Source: Paralichthys olivaceus (lineage: Eukaryota; Chordata; Actinopteri; Pleuronectiformes; Paralichthyidae). Taken from it: a stretch of 64,000 nucleotides of DNA. Location of the stretch: contig NC_091099.1 in NCBI RefSeq assembly GCF_024713975.1, positions 9,488,501 to 9,552,500 of the forward strand. Reading direction: 5' to 3'. Under the pieces are notes generated by a model, which did not search any database, was not told the origin of the DNA, and saw only the letters and a list, made by a program, of their open reading frames with translations. Both the position numbers and the translations under genes were made by a program. Shown in pieces: positions 53,173-64,000 of the stretch (its first letter is position 1; each line of letters begins with the position of its first letter).

Positions 53173-55052
53173 ATTCTACCAAGTTGGGATATTTTTTCAG
53201 CGATGCGTTATTGAAACTCCAGCTCTATGCACCTCTGCTCATGACAAGTAATGTTTTTTGAAAAGTAGAAATTTGCATTTGAAGATGTGTGCATGAGCAC
53301 AATTAAAGCTTTCAGGCAATACAATTTCTCAAGGTACGTGTCTCTCCACACAGTGGAATGTTGTTAAAGCAGATTTAGCTCTGTAGCTCTGAATGCTGTG
53401 ATCCATGTAATGTTCTGATATTTTGTTTTATCATGTTGAGATGCACTTAACATTTCTGGACCATATTTTTGACATCAATAATTGTTTAGCTGCGCTGTCT
53501 TTGCATGCCAGCGATGGACAATCCTTGTAGCCAGAGAATTCATGTCTCTTCATTCAGACTGTGACTCTTACTGTATCAGTCATTTTGTTTTATTTCACTT
53601 GTAGAAAAGAGTTCAGCATGGAAGGCTTTTGTTGCTTTAGTGTTTTTATTCATTCCACCTCACCTCTCTCTTCTGATGTTCATTTTGTATTGCATAGGTA
53701 GATTCCATGAATGCAGGTTGTGAGGGAAGAAGCCAAGTAAATATTCTCACCTGCAGCTCCAAACTATCTCATGTGTTTTTACTGCAGAGCAGAAGAAGTG
53801 AAAATGTGAGCACCAATCTTTGCAGTTATTTTAAAAGTTGACCTACATTGTTAACTTTTCACGGGACTATTTTATACATTATCATTAGTAAACAATACTT
53901 ACAGTGAGATTATGCATCACAACAGTTATAAGATGGGACGCATTTGATATTGGATCTTGTCACTACTTTGGATGTAAGTTAATGACTCTACATTTCTGCT
54001 GCTCCTTTAATTGTCAGCCCATGTTTGATTCAGATTATAATAATTGATTTAAATTAAATTCAACAGTGATTTAAAACTGTTAAATAAATGCTTGACTTAA
54101 AAATAATAATACATTTATTATTTATGTCTTTCCTTGCATCTCAATTGAACGTAAAGTGGGGTTTTGACATTTTTATTTTATTTTTATTTGTGTATACTGT
54201 CTGAATTCACTGCCATCAACTTTAATGTCCATATCTTTGTTTCACACATCATCAGTTTACTCACGAAAAGAATCTGTGCCTCATTAACTGTAGCTGTTTT
54301 TACAGCAGAGTTGTCCAAGTGCAGTTTCATTCTGTTAAAGTTTCTATTTATTGTTTAGGTCCTATTTGCACTACTGAAATACAATCTTAAATAAACGTAC
54401 TTGGAAAATGTGTTGGTGTACCTGTTTTATTTATTTAGTACCTGTTCATTTACAAGTATTCAAATTAAAACTATTTAATAAATGTATTGACATATATTCT
54501 CATATTACTGTAAGGTAACTTGAATGGCCAATGGTGACGTAAAGGAGATCCTTCACTGTGCCAGAGGGCTGAGTGTTGTCCTACCTCCATGTGCCAAGAA
54601 TAGACCAGTAGGGACAAGAAGTCTGCTGCTCAGAGATCAAGGGGAAACATTAGAATCAACAGGATCTGCTGCAGAACAAACAAGAACTCAGAAGTCAAAG
54701 TTATATCTTCACCAGCCTTTTATTTACTGTGCTGTTCCTGTTAGCATGGGGGTGTTAAATCTTAGCCCACTCTGCTGTCTGTGCTGTCAGGGGGCATGTG
54801 TGTGACTGAGAGCTGAGGCAGGGCAAAGGAGTCGAAAATCGAGGTACATGTACTAAACTGACTCTTCCACTGTTTTTCCATTGTGCAGCAGCTGTTTTGA
54901 ATTCTTTGGCGCGGGGGCTTGTCTGACCTTATATGGAGGCTTTAAAGCACCATTCTGAGTGTGAGATTAGAGCGATGGTAGCATGAGAGGCCTTTTATAG
55001 TTTTAAAAATCCAATAACAGTATCGTGTGTCTGCAGTGGGTCAAAGTCAGAG
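53173..55052. other. Interval between chkb and the BTB-Kelch gene
   Basis: Holds the chkb 3' UTR; AATAAA near 54391 is one candidate signal, giving a UTR of about 1.2 kb. The short open frames here look random. The first exon of the BTB-Kelch gene may begin within the last few hundred bases. Confidence 0.45.
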
Positions 55053-58000
55053 ATGAATCGTTTAAAGCAATATTTTATGGCAGCCTTTGTGTGGGTGAGC
55101 TTGCAGCTGAAATCAGTTATTTTAAGACTTTGGAGAGATTTGTCGGAGGTCATTAGATCGATATCATCACCGAGTATCACAAGTATGCAAACTTGCCAAG
55201 AAGATTTAGAGGAGTGGAAAACCAATGACACCCTGCGCACATATCACCATGGAGATGGAGGTAAAACCATGGTTACAGTCCAAACAAGTACACATGCCTT
55301 CCATGTAAGTAAATAAAGCAACAAAACATAATTATTTCAGCTGTACTCCAAAAGAAAGATAAATCATGGTGACTTTATGTACTAAAATTACATATTAGAT
55401 TTCCATATAAATGTATTACGCAAGGTCAGTGTAATGTGTTTTCTATCATTTTGAGTTAAGTGTGAATAAATTAAATTAAGTTAAACTCATGCATAAATAT
55501 ATCTATTCAACACAATTGATTTAATTAAATCACTGTCAAATAATTTGATTTATTCACACCTCATTAAATGTAACCCTTTACATTGACGTATGTAAAAAAG
55601 TTAAATGCAAATTGAAAATGTAATTGAGGGTCACTGTACAGGAATTGTATTATTTTATTGTGTACAGGTTAATCAAAAACTGACCTGATTTTTAAGGTGG
55701 ACCTCGAAAGTCTTTCAGAGTGCAGCGATTACTTCCGAGCATTGTCCCTGTCCAAAATGAGAGAGACCTCAGAGAGCTTCATCCATCTGGACCACGTGTC
55801 TTCCTCCGTCTTCTACAATCTCCTTGAGTTCTGCTTCCATAGTAAGTTTAAAGTCCCGAAGGAAGAGTTGGACGCACATATACAGGTAACAGAGATTGAA
55901 ACGTCCATAGTTATTTATCTGTCTCTATCGTGCTGTGAATCATCCACAAAACCAATGTACCGCCTCTTTTTTTCTATATCGTCCTGATCCTGGAGGTCAG
56001 CAGCTATCTCCTGACTGAGGCCTTCCTCTCACGGTGCCTGTCAGCTCTGGAAGATGAGCTCAGGCCAGAAAACTGTTTGTCTTACCTGAATATGGCTCAG
56101 GAGATGTGCTGCGATGAGCTGAGGATGACAGTGCTCACCTACCTGAGTAGAAACATGATGGAGCTCTCCCTCCTGACCAGGTATTCAACATGTAGTGGTT
56201 GAACATTACATGATTGTACAGCTCAAGTTGGTTCGGCTGGCAAAGCTTTGGTCTGTAATCAGGATTCTCTTCATGTACTGAGTTTCTGTCATGATCCATA
56301 CTTCAGGGGTCTGAACGATGAGGAGATGGATGAAGTTCTCAACCTGAGGACACAAGGACACAGACATCTCTGCAGCCTCAGGAAGGAGAACCTAACTTCT
56401 TGGAAAGACCCAGAAACCGAATGCGCTCGCCATGTCTTCATCCTGAAAGAGTCGGAGGACAGTGAAGCCTGGCAACCGATCACAGAGCTTCCTTTCAGGG
56501 CTGATAAGTGGTGCTTCACTACGGTGGTTCTGTGTAACTACTTGTACGTCATAGGAGGCTACCGGCAGTGTGCTAAGAGAGGCTGGGAGTTCAAGATGGC
56601 TTCCTGTAGGTACAATCCCTTCACTCAGACGTGGGTCTCCACAGCTCCTTTGATTAAGGTGAGAAAGTTGATCTGTCTGTTTTACCCACAGACTGCATGA
56701 CTGCTCCACAAAAGTGAAGCCAAAGCGCCTTGATCCCCTGGTGGCTGGCTGCAGTATAGGTCAAAAACCCTGCCTCCTTCATGCTAGTGGATGGGACATG
56801 GGTCGAAATAAAAATTCCATGTCACATAAACATCCATTTTTGTTTTTCTCAAAATAGATCTCTGTCAGTTTAGATAGTTCTTATCACAGTGATGTTTGTT
56901 ATCTGTACAAGATGGCTGCGTTCATATCCAGGACATTTCGACCTTATTTCTGGATAGTGAGAGGAAGTGGGGGTGTCTTTATTTCCATTTTACTGTTGAA
57001 AAAAAACCTACTTTTTCCTCATTCATGTATATAATACTTATTAAAATGATCGCAATATGGTGCATCCACAGCGCAGAAGACACTTCAGTGCAGTGGCCTG
57101 TGAAGGCTGTATTTACGCTGTAGGAGGCTGGTACTTGGACTCTCTGGTGACTCCGGACTCCAGCACGGCTCTCTACACTGCTGTAGAGTGCTATGATCCA
57201 TGGGAGGACACCTGGAGGTTTGTGTCAGTGTGAACCAGCTGCAGGAGCGCGGCTCGGGGAGCAATTTTCTATCCTCACGTGTCCAAGCAGGAGAGAAAAC
57301 TAACCAAGCCTGACCGAAACCTGATTCTGTTTTTTGTGCCTAAGCTTCCTGTTCTACCTAAAAGGCACGTGCAGTGTAAAAAAAAATCAAGTAGATAACC
57401 CAGCCAATGTAACCAAACCCGATCTGAACTCGGATATCATTTCAAAAATGTGTACAAACCGGACTTGAGTCGAATATCCACGCTCGATTATTACATCATT
57501 TTTCAGGCTTTTCTACCTGTAATGTCCATTAGAAAAGCATCTTTCATACTAGTGACTGAATGTGATTTCTGTCCTATAGGTTGGTCTCCTCACTACCCCT
57601 CACTGACTTCCACTTCAGTGTGTCCCTGTCACATGACGTCCCCCTTGCTACTAGCCTTGGACACTGTGTCTATGTGTTGGGGAGCATCCAGAGAACTGGG
57701 GAGAAGCTGCTGCTACAGTACAACACCAGGCACGGTACAACAAAGCACCTCAGCTCTGTTTGACGAGAACATTATAAGAAAGCTTGTATACAAAGCTTTT
57801 GTACTTGTGTTGTGTTGTCTGCTAATTGTCTCCTCCATTGCTTTCAGCTCAGTCCCCGCCCCTCAGATTTACAGTTGAGATCAGATTGTTTCCTAACATG
57901 CTCATCAGGACGTATTAAAAAACAGCACTCGTGTATTTTCTGTGCTTTAGACTCCTGGTGTGAGCTGCTTCCCACTCTCACCAGAGCAGATGCAGATATC

Positions 58001-58404
58001 CCGACTCTTTACTTCCTGGGTGTCACCGACACGCTGCTTGTGATTGGTGGAAACAACTCAGAGAATGTGGTGACATCGTTTTGTTTGCAATCGCAGAGAT
58101 GGGGAGAGGTAAGAATGGAACAGAGGACTGAAACTGTCAATCACGCACTCTTGGATTATGTGCACCTGAAGCACAAAGTAAGATATTCTAAATAAATGTG
58201 CTCCTTTATTTCTTTGTCCAGGTGCAAAGGGCGGATAAAGTGTCGTTTGTGGGACAGGGGACAATCGCAGGTGACGGTGTCCTCATACCAAGTATTGAAC
58301 ACAACACTGTTATAAAACTAGATCTCCAAACTCTCTCCCTCAGAGCTTTTCCTCCTCTTCCAGTTTCAACCCGATATGAATCTATCTTTTATCTTCACTT
58401 CTAA
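55053..58404 (+). CDS. BTB-BACK-Kelch protein, 8 coding exons
   Basis: Probable substrate adaptor of a Cullin-3 ubiquitin ligase, judging by family. Exons: 55053-55304, 55697-55885, 55996-56180, 56307-56658, 57072-57217, 57580-57734, 57951-58108, 58222-58404; together 539 aa with consistent splice phases. The BTB domain starts near residue 75 (VTVQTSTHAFHVDLESL, then SECSDYFRALSLSKMRE). BACK-like residues follow (CLSALEDELRPENCLSYLNM). Kelch blades include CNYLYVIGGY ... YNPFTQTWVSTAPL, ACEGCIYAVGGWYLD ... CYDPWEDTW, GHCVYVLGS and DTLLVIGGNN. The N-terminal ~50 residues hold a hydrophobic stretch (FMAAFVWVSLQLKSVILRLW) whose role is unclear; the true start may differ. It resembles KBTBD13/KLHL42-type short BTB-Kelch proteins, but I cannot name the orthologue. 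KLHDC7B lies nearby in human and is an alternative. Confidence 0.82.
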
Positions 58405-58634
58405 TGCTCTTGATTAAAAATAGGGGTTTATTTCTGGTTGATGCAGGAGTTGTAGTATATTTCAGTTATCTGTTATTGTAATGGACACAACTAGTCTCAT
58501 AATTAAGACAACATGTTTTGTTGTCTGTCTTCTCTTGTATTCATTGTGTTTACATTGTGTATATTATTTTATAATTTTTAGTATTTCCCTTTGTTTATGT
58601 TGCATCCTTGCTAACATGCAATACAAAAAATGTA

Positions 58635-58661
58635 CCCCCCCCCCCCCCCCCCCCCCCCCCC
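58635..58661 (+). repeat. 27-base C homopolymer
   Basis: An uninterrupted run of 27 C residues. Such length is rare and may be inexact in the assembly. Confidence 0.9.
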
Positions 58662-59113
58662 TAATCACTACATGATCCAGTTACTACATCACCTTAGATG
58701 TCCCCTACACTCACACTTATGTCTCCAGAACTGGATTCAAATGGAATCAGCTGCAGTCTCGCATTTCTGTTAATGATGTTACATCTAAATATTTTCTATG
58801 ATTCTAGAAAATTGTATTTTTATTTAAATCCTTGTTGTGTTGTATGTCTTTTCTGATTGTGTATGTCGCCTGGTGACATGTCTCTGAGTATTCAAAGACT
58901 AGAGATTTAAAAAAAATCACATTGGCCTTCTCATCACATATTTGGGGAACATTATTACCATTTTGAAGCCGTGACCATTTTCGCGGAAGGTAAAAAGAAT
59001 TTTTTTCCTTGCTGTACATCCTAACACAGCAGTGTAGCAGTTACACAGCAGAGACCAGGGGGCACGTGAGGAGAGGCTCTGTGTTTGGTGTCCTGTTACA
59101 GAAAGAGGCATGT

Positions 59114-59163
59114 CAGAGAGGGAGAGAGAGAGAGAGAGAGGAGGGAGAGGGGGGAGAGGGGGG

Positions 59164-59213
<50 letters not shown>
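59114..59213 (+). repeat. (GA)n tract upstream of cpt1b
   Basis: About 100 bp of purine-only GA/GGAGAG sequence, ending in an uninterrupted (GA)n run of more than 40 bp. It lies about 1.4 kb upstream of the cpt1b ATG and close to its probable first exon. Confidence 0.9.
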
Positions 59214-59217
<4 letters not shown>

Positions 59218-60649
59218 GAAAGCTCTGATCTCACCACCTGAGAAAAGCCACTTGAAGGGCACTGGAGTCACAAACACAAACACAGACAGACCTGAGCCTC
59301 AGTACAGAGGAGTTCCACTGCCTCACTGACACAAACCAAAGTCACAGCTCGTCTTAGCCTGAGTGGATTCCACTGACTGGTCTCACAAAGGTAAAATATT
59401 GGCCTGCTTCTTTTTCTGTTGTTCTTACTTTTATCTGCATGTTGTTGTGTTTGCTGCAGGCGTTTTCCTGATTGATTGTTTTAGATTAAACTCCATATTT
59501 TATGTGCACGACAGCTCGTTCATATATTTGTGTGTTTTGTATTACATGCAACATTTGTGTAAAACTTAAGATGAAGAGGAAGTTTAATTACACAGTGCTG
59601 AAAATTGGATTTTAATTCCTTAAAGGTTTTCTAAATAAACATTTCCAGTAATCATTCTGTTTTGATACTGCCTTTCACCTGCCAGATTATCACAGTCAAT
59701 GTATAATAGCAATAGTTGAAGAATTTAACTATGGGTTGTGCTCTGTGTTTATATTTTCATCTGAGGTCTGTGCACATGCTCAGCCGGTGCACCACTATAT
59801 CTGGCCATTGAACTTTGTCCCACTTGGTAACTGCTCAGTCATATGACATGGAAAAAGAAATCCTAGCCCTGCCTCCCTGAATTACATGTAGTTTTTTTTT
59901 AGGTAGAATTTCCCATTACATTTACGACAGAATGGTGGCAACTATAAATATATGTAGGGGTTAATTAATCAAGAAAATGTTTATATTTATAATCTCCAGT
60001 TTCAAATCAAGTAACAGATGGAAAGATGGTGTTTGAAACATTATCAGTGACCTCTCTTATCACATTATGAGCAAACAGTTCAGCTTTCCTTAAAATAATT
60101 TGGGAACTGAGAGTCTGATGTAGCGAAGTCATAAGGTTTGTCTTTATGTAAATGTCAGTTTGGGTTTTTTGTGGGTTAATTAGTGAAAAATACAGCTTAC
60201 TCATACTTAATGGCTTAATAATAGTCAATGAAAATTAAAAAATAGTTAAGAAAATACCCAAGAATTCTTTAAGCCATGGTAATTTGTATGGAATAAGGGT
60301 GTTTTATCTAATCTTCAGATATGACAGATATCATTGACATTGAATCTTGGAAGGACCTGTATCCAGAGCTGAAAAGAAAATGACTCAATGACATTTAATG
60401 CATAGATGATGCTGAAACGACTCAAGACTTAAGAGTTTTGATCACAATTCGGAAATATTATTTGAAATTGGTTTACTTTTGATTATAGGCAAACAGAGGG
60501 TTATCTGCCCAATTAACTTATATTTCAGACTTTGGTAGTCTTTGAGGGAATAGTTTTATTTTTTGTTATTATAATTATTATGATTACTATTATCACTATT
60601 ATAGACATTACTAGTTTCCTTTTGCTCTCCATATTAGTGACACAGAGAG

Positions 60650-63600
60650 ATGGCTGAGGCGCATCAGGCGGTGGGCTTCCAGTTCACCGTGCGGCCTGAT
60701 GGCGTGGACCTTAAACTGAGTGAGGAGGTCATCAAAAACATCTACTTGTCAGGAGTGACGGCATGGAAGAAGAGAGCCATACAATTCAAGGTATGGTCAC
60801 ACATTGTCAGTGTTAAGCAAATTTGGAGTCACTCATGATTGTAGTGTATATTCACAGTGTGTAACTTCGCTGTATTTGTGCATTGTCTCCATAGAACATA
60901 AAACACAAAGACTCATCCTGTGTTAACACTAATTCTTATGTTTTGCTCACAGAATGGTGTGTTGGCTGGAGTCTATCCAGCCAGCCCGTCCAGCTGGCTG
61001 ATAGTTGTGATCGCAATGATGAGTTCCCTGTACATTCGCGTAGACCCCTCTCTGGGTATGATTGACGCCATCAAGGACAACCTTCCACAAAGGTCAGAGA
61101 TCCCCCATAGTACATGAGTGAAGTTAATCAGTGTTCAGTGTTCTGCTGGAGCATGTTGGTTTACTCAGTAAATCAGCTGTTTAAAATTGACTGTGTTGTT
61201 CTCTGAGCAGAGACTGTATGTCAGTGCAGACCCGGGCGGTGCTGAGTGCCATCCTCTTTGCCACTGGACTGTGGCTGTTCCTCATCTACCTCCTGAGATA
61301 CACACTCAAAGCTCTGCTCTCCTACCACGGCTGGATTTTTGAGTCCCATGGAAGAATGAGCACATCTACCAAAGTGTGGCTGGTATGAATGTGTCCCTCT
61401 GTCTGTCACACACTGAGTCTTTGATTCCACTGTCTCGTTGTCAGAACATTGTCTCTTTAATCTTTGCACCCCTCCCTCAGTGCAGAGGATATGTGTTTGA
61501 ATCTAGAATAAGCTATGACGTGCAATCTGTTATATTGCATGTGTAATGATGTTTGTATGGTGTTGTGTGTTTGTAACCAGAGCCTGGTGAAGATGTTCTC
61601 TGGACGCAGACCGCTGCTCTACAGTTTCCAGGCCTCATTACCCAGACTCCCTGTGCCCAGTGTGGATGATACAGTTCACAGGGTTTGTAATTACTCAGAG
61701 TTGACTTTATATGACCACAGACAAATAAAGTCCAAAAGTGTGTTGAATTGAAGCATGATAAAGACATTTTAATTATGGGCTGGATTTGGGTATTTGGAGA
61801 ACAAGTAGTCTCATGCACTTAAATCAGATTTTAATTGAGATTCCAGCTCTATTCAGAAACTGACTATCATCATTTTGCTAAACTAAATATTATAAAATGA
61901 AATACATTCACATCACATTTCTGCCTCTTTTTTTTACAACATGAACACTTACATTTAAACCTATGTAGCACATGAACTAAACCTAGACAATGAAGACATA
62001 TGTGATATGTGAATATTCCACCACTCCGACCAATGGCTAAAAGTCAGGGGCCATTTATGGGCCACGATTTACACAGAGGGGCCATTTAGAGTATATGTCC
62101 AAGCACTGCCTCGTTCTGACAGCACACGCCATGTTTTTCCCACAGTACCTTGAGTCAGTTCGTCCTCTTCTGGACAGTGACCAGTACGACCAAATGGAGA
62201 TTTTGGCCAATGACTTTAAAGATTCTAAAGCAGCTCAGCTACAAAGATACTTAAAGCTAAAATCCTGGTGGGCAACAAATTATGTGAGTAAAGAAGTGAT
62301 TTATGTTTGGAATTAAATTCAGCTCAGTCATAATATTATATTTACTAATGATGTGAATCTTTATCTGCTGTAGGTGAGTGACTGGTGGGAGGAGTACATC
62401 TACCTCAGGGGCAGGAGCCCCATCATGGTGAACAGTAACTTCTATATAATGGTGAGTGTAATAGTAATGCTCTTTTTATATTATAGTAAAATTATATCCA
62501 CACATTCAAAGGTGGATAATGAGTGCATAAAGTATAAAAGAAATATTAAACAAACAAGAATTCCTTAAATTCTTAAAACCTCACTTGCCAGTAACATTAT
62601 TTGGAATACATTTTGGGTTTTGAAGTATAGTTTTTGGATTTGTGTTGATGCAATATGGTTTGTTTGTGTGTTCCTTTTGTGTGAAGGACCTCCTGTACAT
62701 GACCCCAACACACCGACAGGCTGCACGCGTGGGGAATGTGGTCCACGCCATGCTGCAGTACAGACGCAAACTGGAACGTGGTGAACATGCACCGGTAATG
62801 GTTGTCATGACATCACAGCCATGTAATGACACTATAACATGATTCCATTTTCTCCCTGTATCTTCTCTTTAGCCTTAGCATGAACATCAAACCGTTGTTT
62901 TTCTTTAACTCTCTTGATTTCAAATCCTAAGTATGAAATGAAATTGTAATGTCTTTTTCTTTCAAACTGTGCCACGACCACTTTAAACCAGCAGGAAGAA
63001 AGCAGCCAAAGAACAAATGCAGAGACCTCTCGTGCAAAATAACTAAAGCTATTCCAACTTTGCTGGAAAATAGTGTGTCCGTATGGGCCTTTAAACCTAT
63101 TAATATTCTTTCCTCATTGGTTGTGACTTGTTTCACTGTCTTTTTTTCTTCCCAGCTGAGGGCCTTAGGGACCGTTCCAATGTGTTCCTCTCAGATGGAG
63201 AGGATGTTTAACACCACCCGCATCCCTGGCATTGAAACAGGTGAGATAAAGGTACATTTTAAGTGAATTCATGCTCAATAGCATTGGAAAGTCCATTAGC
63301 AGGAAAAAGACAAATACCAGTGTTTTTGTGTTGATCTAACAACTTCACTGTGAGCCCTCAGGATTCATGTGTTCAAACAGAAGACTAGTATTTCTAATTC
63401 TATTTTTAAATCTTTGGTGTTTCTCATCTGACCGTCTTTTCTCGCTCATCTTTTCCCTGCAGATATTGTGCAGCACCTGACTGACCGTAAGCACCTGGTC
63501 GTCTATCACAGGGGCCGCTTCTTCAAAGTGTGGCTGTACACTGGAGGGCGCCACCTTTTACCCAGTGAACTTGAGACACAGTTTCAGAGGATCCTCAATG

Positions 63601-63925
63601 ATACAACAGAGCCTGAGCCAGGAGAGCTCAAATTGGCTGCCCTGACTGCAGGAAACAGGTATTCTCTATAAGCATATACACATGACACACACACTGATGT
63701 AGACATGATTGGATGAATGTGTCACACTTTCACCACTAGAGTTCCATGGGCTCGGGCTCGGATTAAATATTTCAGCCAGGAGGTAAACAGAGTGTCCCTG
63801 GATGCCATAGAGTCAGCTGCCTTCTTCCTGGCACTGGACGATGAGCCGCAGGGTTATGACCCAGCAAAGACCAACTCACTGGACAGTTATGCCAAGTCCC
63901 TGCTGCATGGAAAATGTTACGACAG
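60650..63925 (+). CDS. cpt1b: Carnitine O-palmitoyltransferase 1, muscle-type; first ten coding exons, gene runs off the window
   Basis: Outer mitochondrial membrane enzyme that moves long-chain acyl groups from CoA to carnitine, the control step of fatty-acid oxidation. Exons: 60650-60790, 60953-61092, 61211-61382, 61581-61682, 62146-62283, 62374-62451, 62687-62794, 63156-63240, 63463-63658, 63740-63925; about 448 of some 770 residues. The N-terminus [14 protein letters not shown] keeps Glu3 and His5, needed for malonyl-CoA inhibition. Two membrane segments follow ([16 protein letters not shown] and [15 protein letters not shown]) around a short loop. [35 protein letters not shown] and [12 protein letters not shown] are CPT1 hallmarks. 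The catalytic His lies just past the window. CPT1A and CPT1B are alike here; the place next to chkb is the main reason for calling the B form. Confidence 0.93.
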
Positions 63926-64000
63926 GTAGGCAGAGAAGGCCTCAGCTCTTACCATCAGCACAGGTTTGATTTTTAATGATTTGTAGGCCCTAAATGTTTT

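Larger units (their letters stand above)
58405..60649. other. Interval between the BTB-Kelch gene and cpt1b coding start
   Basis: Contains a C homopolymer, a long GA tract and probably the cpt1b promoter and non-coding first exon. A donor-like CAAAGGTAAAAT at 59386-59397 follows GA-rich and then ordinary sequence and may end that exon. The ATG exon at 60650 has a splice acceptor upstream. No other gene was recognised. Confidence 0.45.

Noticed and set aside
54524-54805. A 93-residue plus-strand frame upstream of the BTB-Kelch gene
   Set aside because: It shows no recognisable domain and no splice link in phase to the BTB exon; it is probably a chance frame.

Overview
This window is nuclear DNA of a ray-finned fish, most likely a percomorph-type teleost. 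The genes are split by GT-AG introns. Microsatellites, homopolymers and old fish-type interspersed repeats are common. The egg-coat genes are of fish type (no transmembrane tail, Pro/Gln-rich N-terminus). The species cannot be read from the sequence. No bacterial, viral or CRISPR-like features were seen.

There are seven protein-coding genes; the last runs off the right edge. In order: arsa (arylsulfatase A, +, 2941-7418, 8 coding exons); mapk8ip2 (JNK-interacting protein 2, -, 10709-36669, 14 coding exons, with exon 1 about 12 kb upstream of exon 2); a gastricsin/pepsinogen-like aspartic protease gene (+, 27017-29951, 9 exons) lying wholly inside mapk8ip2 intron 1 on the other strand; a ZP3-type egg-coat gene (-, 38617-40977, 8 exons); a ZPB/ZP4-type egg-coat gene with a trefoil domain (+, 43590-45735, 8 exons); chkb (choline/ethanolamine kinase beta, +, 46689-53172, 11 exons); a BTB-BACK-Kelch gene (+, 55053-58404, 8 exons); and the first ten coding exons of cpt1b (+, from 60650). 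For every gene except cpt1b, the exon lengths given add up to one uninterrupted reading frame ending in a stop.

The order arsa - mapk8ip2 - chkb - cpt1b, with the same relative orientations, is that of human 22q13.33. It is therefore an old syntenic block. The protease, the two ZP genes and the BTB-Kelch gene are extra relative to that human order. The two ZP genes are divergent, have TATA boxes at similar distances from their starts, and share a similar leader and signal-peptide sequence although their ZP domains belong to different subfamilies.

The housekeeping genes do separate jobs: lysosomal sulfatide breakdown, a JNK scaffold for neurons, phosphatidylcholine/phosphatidylethanolamine synthesis, and mitochondrial fatty-acid import. 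chkb and cpt1b are close neighbours, as in mammals. The arsa promoter has a CRE and a near-consensus CLEAR element. The mapk8ip2 first exon lies in a CpG-rich region. Stretches without genes hold at least seven copies of one degenerate teleost repeat family, two copies of a short inverted-repeat element, a tRNA-like SINE remnant, a probable LINE remnant, and a segment present on both sides of the distal arsa exons.
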